From positions 1 to 64,000 of the forward strand of contig JAUIAV010000010.1 of the NCBI GenBank assembly GCA_030425195.1: a stretch of DNA of 64,000 nucleotides. The letters run 5' to 3'. The first letter of the stretch is position 1, and each line of letters starts with the position of its first letter. The notes under the pieces were generated by a model, which saw only the letters and a program-made list of their open reading frames with translations, did not search any database and was not told the origin of the DNA. This DNA comes from Gammaproteobacteria bacterium (GTDB lineage: Bacteria; Pseudomonadota; Gammaproteobacteria; Pseudomonadales; Azotimanducaceae). Shown piece after piece: positions 7,464-16,050 of this stretch. A program made the translations under genes and the position numbers.

Positions 7464-7472
7464 GCGCCTATC

Positions 7473-8717
7473 CTACCAGATGGAGGCGCCTTCCGAATCT
7501 CCCGGTGGGTCGATGTCGAGCAGGCGGGCGACGGTGGCCGGCAGATCGATCTGATGGACATCGCCGAGCGGCGTGTGTGGCACACCGCGGCCCATGGCCA
7601 GAAAGATCCCGCCCATGTCATCGAGTGCCGGGTCGTAGCCGTGCATGCCGAATTCCTTTCCCGCCCAGGTGGCGGCCCGCATGAGCCAGAGCTCCATGCC
7701 GGTGGAACGGGTGGCGCCATAGGGGGGCGGCAGGATGAGCACCCAGTCTCCCGTGCGCGTCTCGTGCTGCATCCGGTAATTCTCCGGCAGCGCGTCGCCT
7801 TTGAGAATCTGTGCGTCCGGCACCGCTTCGAGAATGTCCTCGAGGGTTCCGCGCATTTCGTCATCCGGCACCGGCGCATTCAGATGCACCTGCACCACGG
7901 CGGCGCCGACGGCCACTCCGTCCACACCGGCGGATCGGAGCGCACCGTTGAGCTCGAGAACCTCGGTCCAGGGAGCCATGCCGTGGTCGCTGACCACGAT
8001 CAGCGTGGTTCGCGGCCAGAGGCCGAGCTCATCGATGCCCCCCAGCAGTCTGCCGAGCTGTGCATCCTGAGCTTCGACCTGACTCACCACCCGGTCGCTG
8101 TCCGGGCCATGGTCGTGGCCGACACTGTCCGCACCCGCCCAGTAGGACATGATCAGTCGCGGGCGTTCCGATTCCGGGAGTGAGAGCCAGGCAAGGATCT
8201 GATCCACCTTCTCGGATTCCGGGCGGTCGCCGTCGAAGGGCGCCATCCGGTAGCTGGTTCCCTGTCCCCGCCAGTCTGTTTCCGAACCCACCCAGAAGTA
8301 GGTGGCCGTCTTCACGCCCTGCCGCTCGGAGGCGATCCAGAGCGGTTCCGCCTCGATCCAGCTCGCGTCGCCCGAGTAAGCGTAGCGACCCCGCTCCGAG
8401 TCGATGAACACGTTGTCGACGATGCCATGCCGGTCCGGGTAGGTGCCGGTGGCCATGGAGACGTGGCCGGGAAAGGTGCTGGACGGAAACACGGGCGTGA
8501 GCCGTTTCGCGCGCACGCCTTCCGTTGCCATCCGGCTGAGCGCCGGCAGCTCACCCCGGTCCGGATAGTCGTGACGCATGCCGTCCCAGCTGAGCACGAT
8601 TACGATGGGAGCATCGGTGCTTTCTGCAACGGCGTTACCGTTGGTCTGTGCTGATGCCGCGCCGGCGAACACGAAAGCCAGCAGCGCGCCGAAGAACAGC
8701 AGACTCACTTTAATCAT
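7473..8717 (-). CDS. Exported nucleotide pyrophosphatase/phosphodiesterase-like protein
   Basis: A 414-residue member of the alkaline phosphatase superfamily, NPP branch. A clean signal peptide ends at about residue 23 (GAASAQ). Metal and nucleophile motifs are visible: SWDGMRHD, then PSSTFPGHVSMATG with the Ser/Thr nucleophile, then the DHG motif in VVSDHGMAPW and a late MHGYDP. These enzymes cleave phosphodiester or pyrophosphate bonds in nucleotides or lipids outside the cytoplasm. Its start overlaps the end of the preceding folate-type gene by 8 bp, which suggests translational coupling. Confidence 0.85.
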   Translation of the reverse strand: MIKVSLLFFGALLAFVFAGAASAQTNGNAVAESTDAPIVIVLSWDGMRHDYPDRGELPALSRMATEGVRAKRLTPVFPSSTFPGHVSMATGTYPDRHGIVDNVFIDSERGRYAYSGDASWIEAEPLWIASERQGVKTATYFWVGSETDWRGQGTSYRMAPFDGDRPESEKVDQILAWLSLPESERPRLIMSYWAGADSVGHDHGPDSDRVVSQVEAQDAQLGRLLGGIDELGLWPRTTLIVVSDHGMAPWTEVLELNGALRSAGVDGVAVGAAVVQVHLNAPVPDDEMRGTLEDILEAVPDAQILKGDALPENYRMQHETRTGDWVLILPPPYGATRSTGMELWLMRAATWAGKEFGMHGYDPALDDMGGIFLAMGRGVPHTPLGDVHQIDLPATVARLLDIDPPGDSEGASIW

Positions 8718-9447
8718 GGTTTTCTCTCACCGCCTTCAGATCCAGCAGCAGCGGCATCCGCTGCAGATCCGCTTCACTCAACCGCGACCACTCGATCCCC
8801 ACTGGCGCCGGAAGCGGCTCGGCCACCCGGATCGTCTGCGTGGGTGTGCAGATGAGGGTCAGGGGCAGATCGTTGCTCTCCACCGGGAAGTCTGCCACCA
8901 GCTGGGCATCGTGCACGGTGGTGGCCACCGGTACCGGCGCGTGGCCCAGCTCCCGAAGCACCCCGAACTCGATATCGCTGTAGCCTTCTCCCTTGCCGCA
9001 GCGCTTGCCGGTACGGGTCACCGCCGCGCAGCCGGTGACGATGGCGTCGAGTTGCGGCAGTTCGGTGAGTGCCACCTGCCGGGAGTGATGCGGCATGCTC
9101 GAGAGCGTGGCAGCCGCGTCGAAGTCCGTCGGTTCGATCGCTCCCGGGTCGAGCAGATGAAAGCCGCCGGTGAGCCTGGGGGTGGGCACATACACCCGGA
9201 TACCCCGACTGAGCGCCAGCCGCCGCACTTCCCGCTGGGGGGAGTCCGGATTCACCTTGATCGCCTTCGCCTCTTTCCAGGGCGACTCCTCGAACAGGCG
9301 CTTCGCCGCCAGATCGGCGCCGACGAAGTTCGGGATCCGGCCATGGGGCGGAAAGGGGAATCGCGCGAGACCCTCCGCCTGCAGCCGATCCCAGGCCCAG
9401 CCCCGGGCGGCTGCCTTGTTCTCGAAGACCAGATCTGTCAACTGCAC
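8710..9447 (-). CDS. 5-formyltetrahydrofolate cyclo-ligase-like protein
   Basis: A 245-residue protein of the methenyltetrahydrofolate synthetase-like group. The hallmark glycine-rich loop appears as GKGEGYSDIEFG near residue 150, where true cyclo-ligases have GKGGGYYDR. An early basic segment (ENKAAARGWAWDRL) aligns with the ATP-binding start of the family, and a late CTPTQTIRV strand fits the C-terminus. The altered loop and extra length suggest a paralogue such as the MTHFSD type, so the reaction is uncertain. It heads an operon with the phosphodiesterase and amidase. Confidence 0.75.
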   Translation of the reverse strand: MQLTDLVFENKAAARGWAWDRLQAEGLARFPFPPHGRIPNFVGADLAAKRLFEESPWKEAKAIKVNPDSPQREVRRLALSRGIRVYVPTPRLTGGFHLLDPGAIEPTDFDAAATLSSMPHHSRQVALTELPQLDAIVTGCAAVTRTGKRCGKGEGYSDIEFGVLRELGHAPVPVATTVHDAQLVADFPVESNDLPLTLICTPTQTIRVAEPLPAPVGIEWSRLSEADLQRMPLLLDLKAVRENHD

Positions 9448-9501
9448 GTCTTAACTTTGGAGTGCGGACAGGCATACTACACGGCCCATTGAGGAGATTG
9501 C

Positions 9502-10815
9502 ATGACGCAAGGCTTCACCGCGCTGGGTCGCGCGATCGTCACGCGCTATCCCGCCCTCGGCTTTCCGCGATTCCGTCGCTACTGGTTTGCGTCCTTCGCC
9601 TCGGTGGGTGCTACCCAGCTCGTGATCCTGGGCCAGGGCTGGCTGATCTACGAACTGTCCGGGTCCGCGCTGCAGCTCGGCGTGCTCGGTGCCGCGGCGA
9701 GTGTGCCCAGCATTCTGATGACTCTGCTCGGCGGCGTCATCGCCGACCGGTTCGACCGGCGGCGCATCCTGATCACCACGTCACTGATCACCTCGGCCCT
9801 GCTCGCCCTGCTGACCTTTCTCGACTACACGAATCTGGCCACGGTCTGGCAGGTGCTCGTCATCGCCGCCGCCGTGTCCCTGATCAGCGGCCTGGACTGG
9901 CCCGCCCGCGCGGCCATCTTCCCGCTGCTGCTCGACCGCCACGCCTATCTCTCGGCGGCCGCCATGAACGCGTTCATCTGGCAATCCACGCGGATGGCCA
10001 TCCCCGCCGCCGGCGGGCTCATCATCGCTCTGACCGGCGATACCTGGCCGATCTTCGCCATTGCCACCTGCGGATTCGCCGTCATGGCCCTGGTGCTCCT
10101 CGGCATCCAGCTGAAGGTGCTGCCGCCAGCCGTCCACGAATCCCCCATGGAACAACTGACTGCCGGCATCCGCTTCATTCTCCGGACGGACATCTTCCGC
10201 TGGCTGCTGGGCCTGTTCTTCATCGGCATGTTCTTCTCCCAGTCCTACGTGCAGATCATGCCGGTGTTCGCCGATCTGCTCGGCACGGACGAGGCAGGCT
10301 ACGGGTATCTGCTCTCCGCCGGGGGTCTGGGATCGGTGATGGGCACCCTGCTGATCGGCATGGTGCAGGAGTCCCGGCGTCTGGGCTGGTTCATGCTCGG
10401 CGGCGCTGTCGGCTCCGTGATCGCGGTGGTGCTGTTCGCCGCCGCCATTCCGCTGCAGAGCCTTCCGCTCTCACTGCTGCTCGCGTTCCTGATCGCCGCC
10501 AGCGCGTCCGCTTTCATGATCATCTCCATGACCATTCTGCAGCTGAAAGTGCCGGATGCGCTCCGGGGCCGGGTGATGGGCATCCATACCATCGGCTACA
10601 GCCTGGTGCCGCTGGGGGGCCTGTTTCTGGGGGCGCTGGCCGATTCTCTGGGTGCGGCCTGGGCCGTGGTCACCGGTGCCGGCGTCTATCTGATTGCGAT
10701 CCTCATCGCCACGCTCATCCGTTCGGATCTGCGCGATCTCGATGGACGCACGCTGCAGTCCACGCCGCCGGAAGCATCAGAAGGGGAGAGCGATCAGCCC
10801 GCAGCGGCGCGCTGA
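9502..10815 (+). CDS. MFS exporter (EntS-like)
   Basis: A 437-residue transporter with twelve hydrophobic segments. The cytoplasmic loop after helix 2 reads GGVIADRFDRRRIL, the major facilitator signature, and the repeat in the second half is LRGRVMGIHTIGYSL. The pattern matches the EntS/MFS_3 branch of drug and siderophore exporters. It is divergent from the folate-type gene, with 54 bp between them. The last 22 bp overlap the convergent coiled-coil gene. Substrate cannot be inferred. Confidence 0.85.
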   Translation: MTQGFTALGRAIVTRYPALGFPRFRRYWFASFASVGATQLVILGQGWLIYELSGSALQLGVLGAAASVPSILMTLLGGVIADRFDRRRILITTSLITSALLALLTFLDYTNLATVWQVLVIAAAVSLISGLDWPARAAIFPLLLDRHAYLSAAAMNAFIWQSTRMAIPAAGGLIIALTGDTWPIFAIATCGFAVMALVLLGIQLKVLPPAVHESPMEQLTAGIRFILRTDIFRWLLGLFFIGMFFSQSYVQIMPVFADLLGTDEAGYGYLLSAGGLGSVMGTLLIGMVQESRRLGWFMLGGAVGSVIAVVLFAAAIPLQSLPLSLLLAFLIAASASAFMIISMTILQLKVPDALRGRVMGIHTIGYSLVPLGGLFLGALADSLGAAWAVVTGAGVYLIAILIATLIRSDLRDLDGRTLQSTPPEASEGESDQPAAAR

Positions 10816-11582
10816 TTCCGCTCTTTGGCCAGCTCCAGCTGCTGGTGCAGCACTCTCAGGGATTTGTTCTGTAGCTCACGCTCGCGCTCGAGTTCGGTCA
10901 CCCGGCGCTGCTCGGATTCCAGCGAACGGGCGAGCCGGTCGTACTCTTCGGCTTTCTGCCGGAGCCGGGCTTCCAGGTCCGCCACCGCCTGGCCGTCGCC
11001 AGCGGACGCCTCGCCCGCTTTCCCAGCCCGGGCCAGCTCGGCTTTCAGCGTGATCACTTCGGCTTCCGCGGACGCGGCTTCCGCCATGGCATCGGCCGCC
11101 TGGGATTGCGCCGTCTTGAGCTCGCTCTCGAGCTGACCGATCCGTGCTCTGAGCTCGGATTCGGCGCCGGTCACGGGCTCGCCGCCGATCTCCAGCGTTT
11201 CACCGCCGAGAAGTACGTCCCCGGCGCCGGGGTCCGTTGCCGCGTCGTCGGTGTCGATCACGGTTTCGTGCCGTGCGGTGAGGTCCTTCAGCTCCCGGTC
11301 CTTGTCCTTGAGGGTCAGCTCCGCTTCGCGGACGTCGTCCACCAGACCATTGATGCGCACGTCCTTCTCTTTCAGCTCGTCCTTCAGCCGTTTGATCTGC
11401 TCATCCCGCGACCGGATCAGCGACTCGAACTGAGGCACCCGCGCCCGGGCATCCGCCAGCGTGCGCTGCATGTCCTCTTCCTGTCTGGCGGCGGCCAGAT
11501 GGCGGAGCAGCCAGCCAGCGCCGATCCCGGCGGCCAGAGCCAGCAGAAGGTAGACGAATATCTTCAGGATCAGAAAGATCAC
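10794..11582 (-). CDS. Membrane-anchored coiled-coil protein
   Basis: A 262-residue protein with one N-terminal transmembrane helix (about residues 3-25, LILKIFVYLLLALAAG) followed by almost continuous charged heptad-like sequence broken by a glycine/acid linker near residues 105-125. Two coiled-coil rods are likely (about 30-100 and 125-255). It starts with GTG overlapping the stop of the BON/OmpA gene (GTGA), so the two are made together. I do not recognise the family. A structural partner of the OmpA-type protein, spanning or bracing the envelope, is an inference from the pairing. Confidence 0.75.
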   Translation of the reverse strand: MIFLILKIFVYLLLALAAGIGAGWLLRHLAAARQEEDMQRTLADARARVPQFESLIRSRDEQIKRLKDELKEKDVRINGLVDDVREAELTLKDKDRELKDLTARHETVIDTDDAATDPGAGDVLLGGETLEIGGEPVTGAESELRARIGQLESELKTAQSQAADAMAEAASAEAEVITLKAELARAGKAGEASAGDGQAVADLEARLRQKAEEYDRLARSLESEQRRVTELERERELQNKSLRVLHQQLELAKERNQRAAAG

Positions 11583-12247
11583 ACGGCATCTCCAATCACC
11601 CGGAATTCCACCCGCCGATTGGCGCGGCGTCCTTCCTCGGTGTCATTGTCTGCAATGGGCTGGGTTTCGCCGTAGCCGCGGGCTTCGAGCGCGCCGGCCG
11701 CGACTCCGCTCTGCACCAGATACTTCCGGACCGCGTCGGCACGACGCTGGGAGAGCTTCATGTTGATGGTCGCATCGCCTTCTGCATCGGTATGCGTGGC
11801 GATCTCCAGCCGGGCGTCACAGTTGCGGGCGATGCTGGCGAGCAGGGTCAGCAGCGGGAAGCTCGAGTCCGTGAGTTCCGCCTTGCCTTTCTTGAAGGTC
11901 ACCTGCTCCTTCGCCAGAAAATCATCCAGCTCGGTCTGGCAGGTGCCGGCTTCGCCGATGATCACGATCTGATTGTCCACGCTGGTCACTCCGTCCACAC
12001 CGGCTGCGATTTCTCCCGCCTTTTTCTTCGACGCGTAGTCGGGCGCGGCCCCGGTGAGCACGATCTCCTGACCGGATGGGGCAACGCTTGCCCAGAACAG
12101 ATTCTGCTGGCTCACGGCCTCTTTCGCCGTGGTGCCGAGCGTCTGTTCGATGTCCGAGGCCTCCAGAAAAACGCACACGAAAAACAGGCAGATGAAGAAA
12201 GAGCCCGTCGTGGTGAGGACCTCGAATTGGGAAAAACGTAAATCCAT
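11579..12247 (-). CDS. Inner-membrane-anchored BON plus OmpA-domain protein
   Basis: A 222-residue protein from ATG at 12247 (MDLRFSQFEVL); an upstream in-frame start at 12301 would add 18 residues that look like leader sequence. One transmembrane helix (about 14-30), a BON-like segment (about 55-95, IVLTGAAPDY ... VTSVDNQIVI) and a C-terminal OmpA peptidoglycan-binding domain (about 125-220) with LSQRRADAVRKYL, ARGYGETQP and ANRRVEF. The uncleaved N-terminal helix makes it MotB-like in layout: membrane anchor, then cell-wall grip. It is translationally coupled to the coiled-coil gene. No adjacent MotA-like channel was seen. Confidence 0.82.
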   Translation of the reverse strand: MDLRFSQFEVLTTTGSFFICLFFVCVFLEASDIEQTLGTTAKEAVSQQNLFWASVAPSGQEIVLTGAAPDYASKKKAGEIAAGVDGVTSVDNQIVIIGEAGTCQTELDDFLAKEQVTFKKGKAELTDSSFPLLTLLASIARNCDARLEIATHTDAEGDATINMKLSQRRADAVRKYLVQSGVAAGALEARGYGETQPIADNDTEEGRRANRRVEFRVIGDAV

Positions 12248-12386
12248 GTAACGGCATCTACCAATTCGATGAGCCCTCGATTTTCTCCGGAACCCGGCCA
12301 CGAAGGTGTGAACCAGGTCTCATTGCCGGGGCGGGGCCCGCAGTCTGAATACGTCGAATACTCTACAGGCAGCGCAGGCGGGCGCG

Positions 12387-13178
12387 CTAGGGCGATTGCA
12401 GATTCCTGAGATAACGCCGCGTGCGCACCCAGTACCGGAACCGCGCCTCCAGCGCCTTGAACAGGTGCGGCGCCTCATCCTTGTGTTTCTGCCGGTGCGG
12501 CGTCACGCCTTCCAGGCACTCGCGCCAGCTGTGATCCGGCTCGTAGCCGAGCTCGATGAGCTTGTCCGCCACCGCCGGGTGCGCGTCCAGCTGATCCCGG
12601 ATCCGCGGCAGGTGGTCCTTCCAGGCTGCCACCCGGCTCGGGTCGAGCCCGCGCGCGCCGCCGAGCGAGATTCCGGCCTTGTCCGGCACGTCGGCGCCTT
12701 CAGGATAGTTCGCGAACTCGCGCCGGCGGACGAGAAACGGGAAACGCGCCTCGATCCGCTCCTGTACCTGCTGTGGACTCCGCAGCAGATCCTCGTAGCG
12801 CAGGGTCAGCCAGCGGGGATGATCGGACAGACGCTCGATGGCGTTCTGATACTCGAGCCACCGGCCGAAGCCCGAAAAGTAGACGTCGGGAAACTTCGCG
12901 TGCCGGCTGGTAGCCATGGCCCGGGGATCCCGCACCATGGCGATCACGAAGAGCTTCTCGTCCTCGAGGAACGCCCGCTCGATGCGGATGGTGTCCGGCG
13001 GTTTCTTGGTCAGATACAGGCGTTCGCCCGCGGGGATCGGCCGGAACAGGGGCGCTTCGTGCTCGCAGCGGCCGCTGAAGTCGTAGGCATACCAGAGCAG
13101 CTCCATCATGAGCGTGGTGCCGCTCCGGTAGCAGCCCACCACGTGCACGCGCAGCGGCCGCTCGGCGTGCTCAGCCAT
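12387..13178 (-). CDS. PAPS-dependent sulfotransferase family protein
   Basis: A 263-residue protein starting at ATG 13178 (MAEHAERPLRV). The 5'-phosphosulfate loop is VVGCYRSGTTLMMELL and the 3'-phosphate-binding motif is MVRDPRAMATSRH, so it should transfer sulfate from PAPS to a hydroxyl or amino group. Homology begins at once after this start; the open frame upstream is only a shadow of aceE. Its start overlaps the aceE stop by 8 bp (ATGGCTGA), an odd pairing because aceF is the usual partner. Acceptor unknown. Confidence 0.85.
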   Translation of the reverse strand: MAEHAERPLRVHVVGCYRSGTTLMMELLWYAYDFSGRCEHEAPLFRPIPAGERLYLTKKPPDTIRIERAFLEDEKLFVIAMVRDPRAMATSRHAKFPDVYFSGFGRWLEYQNAIERLSDHPRWLTLRYEDLLRSPQQVQERIEARFPFLVRRREFANYPEGADVPDKAGISLGGARGLDPSRVAAWKDHLPRIRDQLDAHPAVADKLIELGYEPDHSWRECLEGVTPHRQKHKDEAPHLFKALEARFRYWVRTRRYLRNLQSP

Positions 13179-15960
13179 TGAACGGGTCCATCTTGTGCGT
13201 ATCCAGGCCTTTGTCGCGGGCAAACTGTTTCGCGGCCTTCGCATTGCCCAGATTGTTCTGGGCCAGGGTGGAAAGTGCCGTGTAGGCCACCCACTCGGCG
13301 GAGACCTCGAAGTACTCACGGAGCACGTGGCGGTCCTCGGACAGACCGAAGCCGTCCGTGCCCAGCACTTCGTAGGGTCCCGGCACCCAGCGGGCAATGG
13401 AGAGCGGCAGTGCTTTCATGTAGTCGCTGGCGGCGACGAACACGCCTTCCTCGTCCTTCAGAAGCTCAGCGACCAGCGGCTTGCGGCCGGCTTCGCCCAC
13501 GCTCATGCGCTGTTCCCGCTCGGCCGACATGCCTTCCCGCATGAGCTCGTTGTAGCTGGTCACCGACCAGAGGTTGCTGGCGATGCCGAGTTCTCTGAGA
13601 TATTCCCTGGCCTTCATCACCTCGGTCATGATCGCGCCGGAGCCGAACAGGTTCACCGTGGCGCCGGCCTCCCGCTCGAAGCAGTACATGCCCGCCAGCA
13701 CGCCGGCTTCCACTTCCGCCCGTATCGCCGCATCCTCGGGCAGTGCCGGCATGGGCTGGTTCTGATTGGTGACCGTGAGGTAGTAGAAGACGTCCTGCTG
13801 TTCCCCGTACATGCGGCGGATGCCGTCCCGGACGATGAGCACGAGCTCGTAGGTGAAGGCCGGGTCGTAGCTCTTCATGTTCGGCACGGTGGAGGCGATC
13901 AGGTGCGAATGCCCGTCCTGGTGCTGCACGCCTTCTCCGTTCAGGGTCGTTCTGCCCGAGGTGCCGCCGAGCAGAAAGCCCTTGCACATCATGTCGCCGC
14001 AGGCCCAGACCATGTCGCCCACCCGCTGAAAGCCGAACATGGAGTAGAAGATGTAGAAGGGGATCATGGGCACGCCGTGGTTCGCATAGGCCGTGCCCGC
14101 CGCGAGGAACGAGGCCATGGCGCCCGTCTCGCAGATGCCTTCCTGCAGGATCTGGCCATCCTCCGCTTCCCGGTAGGGAGCGATGGTGCCCGCATCCACC
14201 GGCTGATAGCGCTGACCGGCCGGCGAATAGATCCCCGCCTGGGGAAAGAGTCCATCCATGCCGAAGGTGCGTGCCTCGTCGGGGACGATGGGCACGATGA
14301 AGCGGCCGAGCTGCTTGTCGCGCAGCAGTTTCGAGAGCATCCGGACCACCACCATGGTGGTGGAGACCGTTCGGCCCGAGTCGCCGGTACCGGCCAGCAG
14401 ATCGTTGAAGAGTTCGAGCGCCGGCGGGTCCAGACGCTCACAAGCCACCCGACGTACCGGCAGGAAGCCGCCCAGGGCTTCCCGGCGGGCCATGGCGTAC
14501 CGGACTTCCTCGGAATCCTGCGGCGGCTCGTAGAACTCCGCCGCCAGCACCGCGGACTCGTCCAGCGGAATGTCCAGGCGCTTGGCGAGCTCCTTGCGTT
14601 CCGCCGCCGAGAGATGCTTCTTCTGATGCACCGTGTTCGATCCTTCGGTGCCAGGACCGAGGCCGTCGCCTTTCACGGTCTTCAGCAGAACCACGCACGG
14701 CTTGCCTTCCACCTTGGCCGCACGCTCGAAGGCCGCATAGATCTTCTGGTGGTCCTGACCGCCGCGCTTGATCGAACGGATCTCCTCGTCCGAGAGCGTC
14801 TTCATCAGCTCCTTGAGCGCCGGCGAGGTCTCCACCCAGTGCTCCCGGACCCAGTCGCCGGGCGACACCGTGTACATCTGATAGTCGCCGTCCACCGCCT
14901 GTTCCATCCGTTCCTGCAGGATGCCGTCCTCGTCCCGGGCAAACAGCGGATCCCAGCCGCCGCCCCAGATCACTTTGATCACGTGCCAGTCCGCACCCCG
15001 GAACGACCGCTCCAGCTCCTGAATGATCTTGCCGTTGCCGCGCACCGGGCCATCCAGCCGCTGCAGGTTGCAGTTGATCACCAGCACCAGGTTGTCGAGG
15101 CCTTCCCGGCTGGCGATGTTGATGGTGCCGAGCACCTCCGGCTCGTCCGCCTCGCCGTCGCCGATGAAGGTCCAGATCTTGCCGCCGTTGTCCGGCTTGA
15201 GACCCCGGCTCTCCAGGTACTTGGTGAACCGGGCCTGATAGATGGCGCTCGGTGTGGACAGACCCATGCTGGCGGTGGGCATCTGCCAGAATTCGGGCAG
15301 CCGGCGCGGGTGCGGATAGCTCGGGAGTCCGCCGCCTTCCGCCAGCTCCCGGCGGAAATTGACCAGCTGGGTCTTCGTCAGACGGCCTTCGAGGAAAGCC
15401 CGCGCATATACGCCGGGTGCCGTGTGGGCCTGAAAGTGCACCTGATCACCGCCGTAATGCTCGCTGGCGGCCCGGAACACGTGATTGAATCCCACCTCCA
15501 TCATGGTGGCGGCCGAGAGATAGGTGGCGATGTGGCCGCCGACCCCGGACCCGGAGTCGTAGGCCTGCAGCACCATGGCCACCGCGTTCCAGCGGATGAT
15601 GTTGCCGATCCGGGTCTCCAGCTCCACGTTGCCCGGATAACGGGGCTGCTCGCGCACGTCGATCGTGTTCTTGTAGGGCGTATTCAGGGCCGCATCGGTA
15701 AGCAGGAGCCCCCGATGCGAAAGGTGGGACTGCAGTTTCTGCAGGAGGGCGACCGCGCCTTCACCGCCGCGCTCCTTGAGCACGTCGTCAATGGCCTCGA
15801 TCCATTCCTCCACCTCCTGATTCCAGGACGCGTCCTGTATCAGGGTGGCCTCCTGATTCCAGGCCGGGTGCCCTTTGCCGTCTGCTGCTTCCGCCAACTG
15901 TCCGTCCTGCTGATGCCGGGTATCGTGCTCATCATAATGGGCGCCGGTCGGGGGGTACAT
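13171..15960 (-). CDS. aceE: Pyruvate dehydrogenase E1 component (homodimeric type)
   Basis: About 929 residues; oxidatively decarboxylates pyruvate with thiamine diphosphate and passes the acetyl group to E2. The ThDP motif starts GDGEADEP and ends NCNLQRLDG; further conserved blocks are TSGRTTLNGEGVQH, DEARTFGMDGLFPQ and VLGTDGFGLS. Alignment to E. coli AceE begins near ASWNQEVEEW, so the ATG at 15960 gives about 32 extra residues. A TTG further in is an alternative start. The extra part contains a 15-bp direct repeat. No aceF or lpd follows; a sulfotransferase gene does. Confidence 0.92.
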   Translation of the reverse strand: MYPPTGAHYDEHDTRHQQDGQLAEAADGKGHPAWNQEATLIQDASWNQEVEEWIEAIDDVLKERGGEGAVALLQKLQSHLSHRGLLLTDAALNTPYKNTIDVREQPRYPGNVELETRIGNIIRWNAVAMVLQAYDSGSGVGGHIATYLSAATMMEVGFNHVFRAASEHYGGDQVHFQAHTAPGVYARAFLEGRLTKTQLVNFRRELAEGGGLPSYPHPRRLPEFWQMPTASMGLSTPSAIYQARFTKYLESRGLKPDNGGKIWTFIGDGEADEPEVLGTINIASREGLDNLVLVINCNLQRLDGPVRGNGKIIQELERSFRGADWHVIKVIWGGGWDPLFARDEDGILQERMEQAVDGDYQMYTVSPGDWVREHWVETSPALKELMKTLSDEEIRSIKRGGQDHQKIYAAFERAAKVEGKPCVVLLKTVKGDGLGPGTEGSNTVHQKKHLSAAERKELAKRLDIPLDESAVLAAEFYEPPQDSEEVRYAMARREALGGFLPVRRVACERLDPPALELFNDLLAGTGDSGRTVSTTMVVVRMLSKLLRDKQLGRFIVPIVPDEARTFGMDGLFPQAGIYSPAGQRYQPVDAGTIAPYREAEDGQILQEGICETGAMASFLAAGTAYANHGVPMIPFYIFYSMFGFQRVGDMVWACGDMMCKGFLLGGTSGRTTLNGEGVQHQDGHSHLIASTVPNMKSYDPAFTYELVLIVRDGIRRMYGEQQDVFYYLTVTNQNQPMPALPEDAAIRAEVEAGVLAGMYCFEREAGATVNLFGSGAIMTEVMKAREYLRELGIASNLWSVTSYNELMREGMSAEREQRMSVGEAGRKPLVAELLKDEEGVFVAASDYMKALPLSIARWVPGPYEVLGTDGFGLSEDRHVLREYFEVSAEWVAYTALSTLAQNNLGNAKAAKQFARDKGLDTHKMDPFNG

Positions 15961-16050
15961 TCTCGCCGGACGGACCGTGCGAGGCTCTGCAAACTCCCCG
16001 CCGGACCGGTAAACTCGGGCGCGGGTGGGAATACCAGTCAGAGGGGTTTC

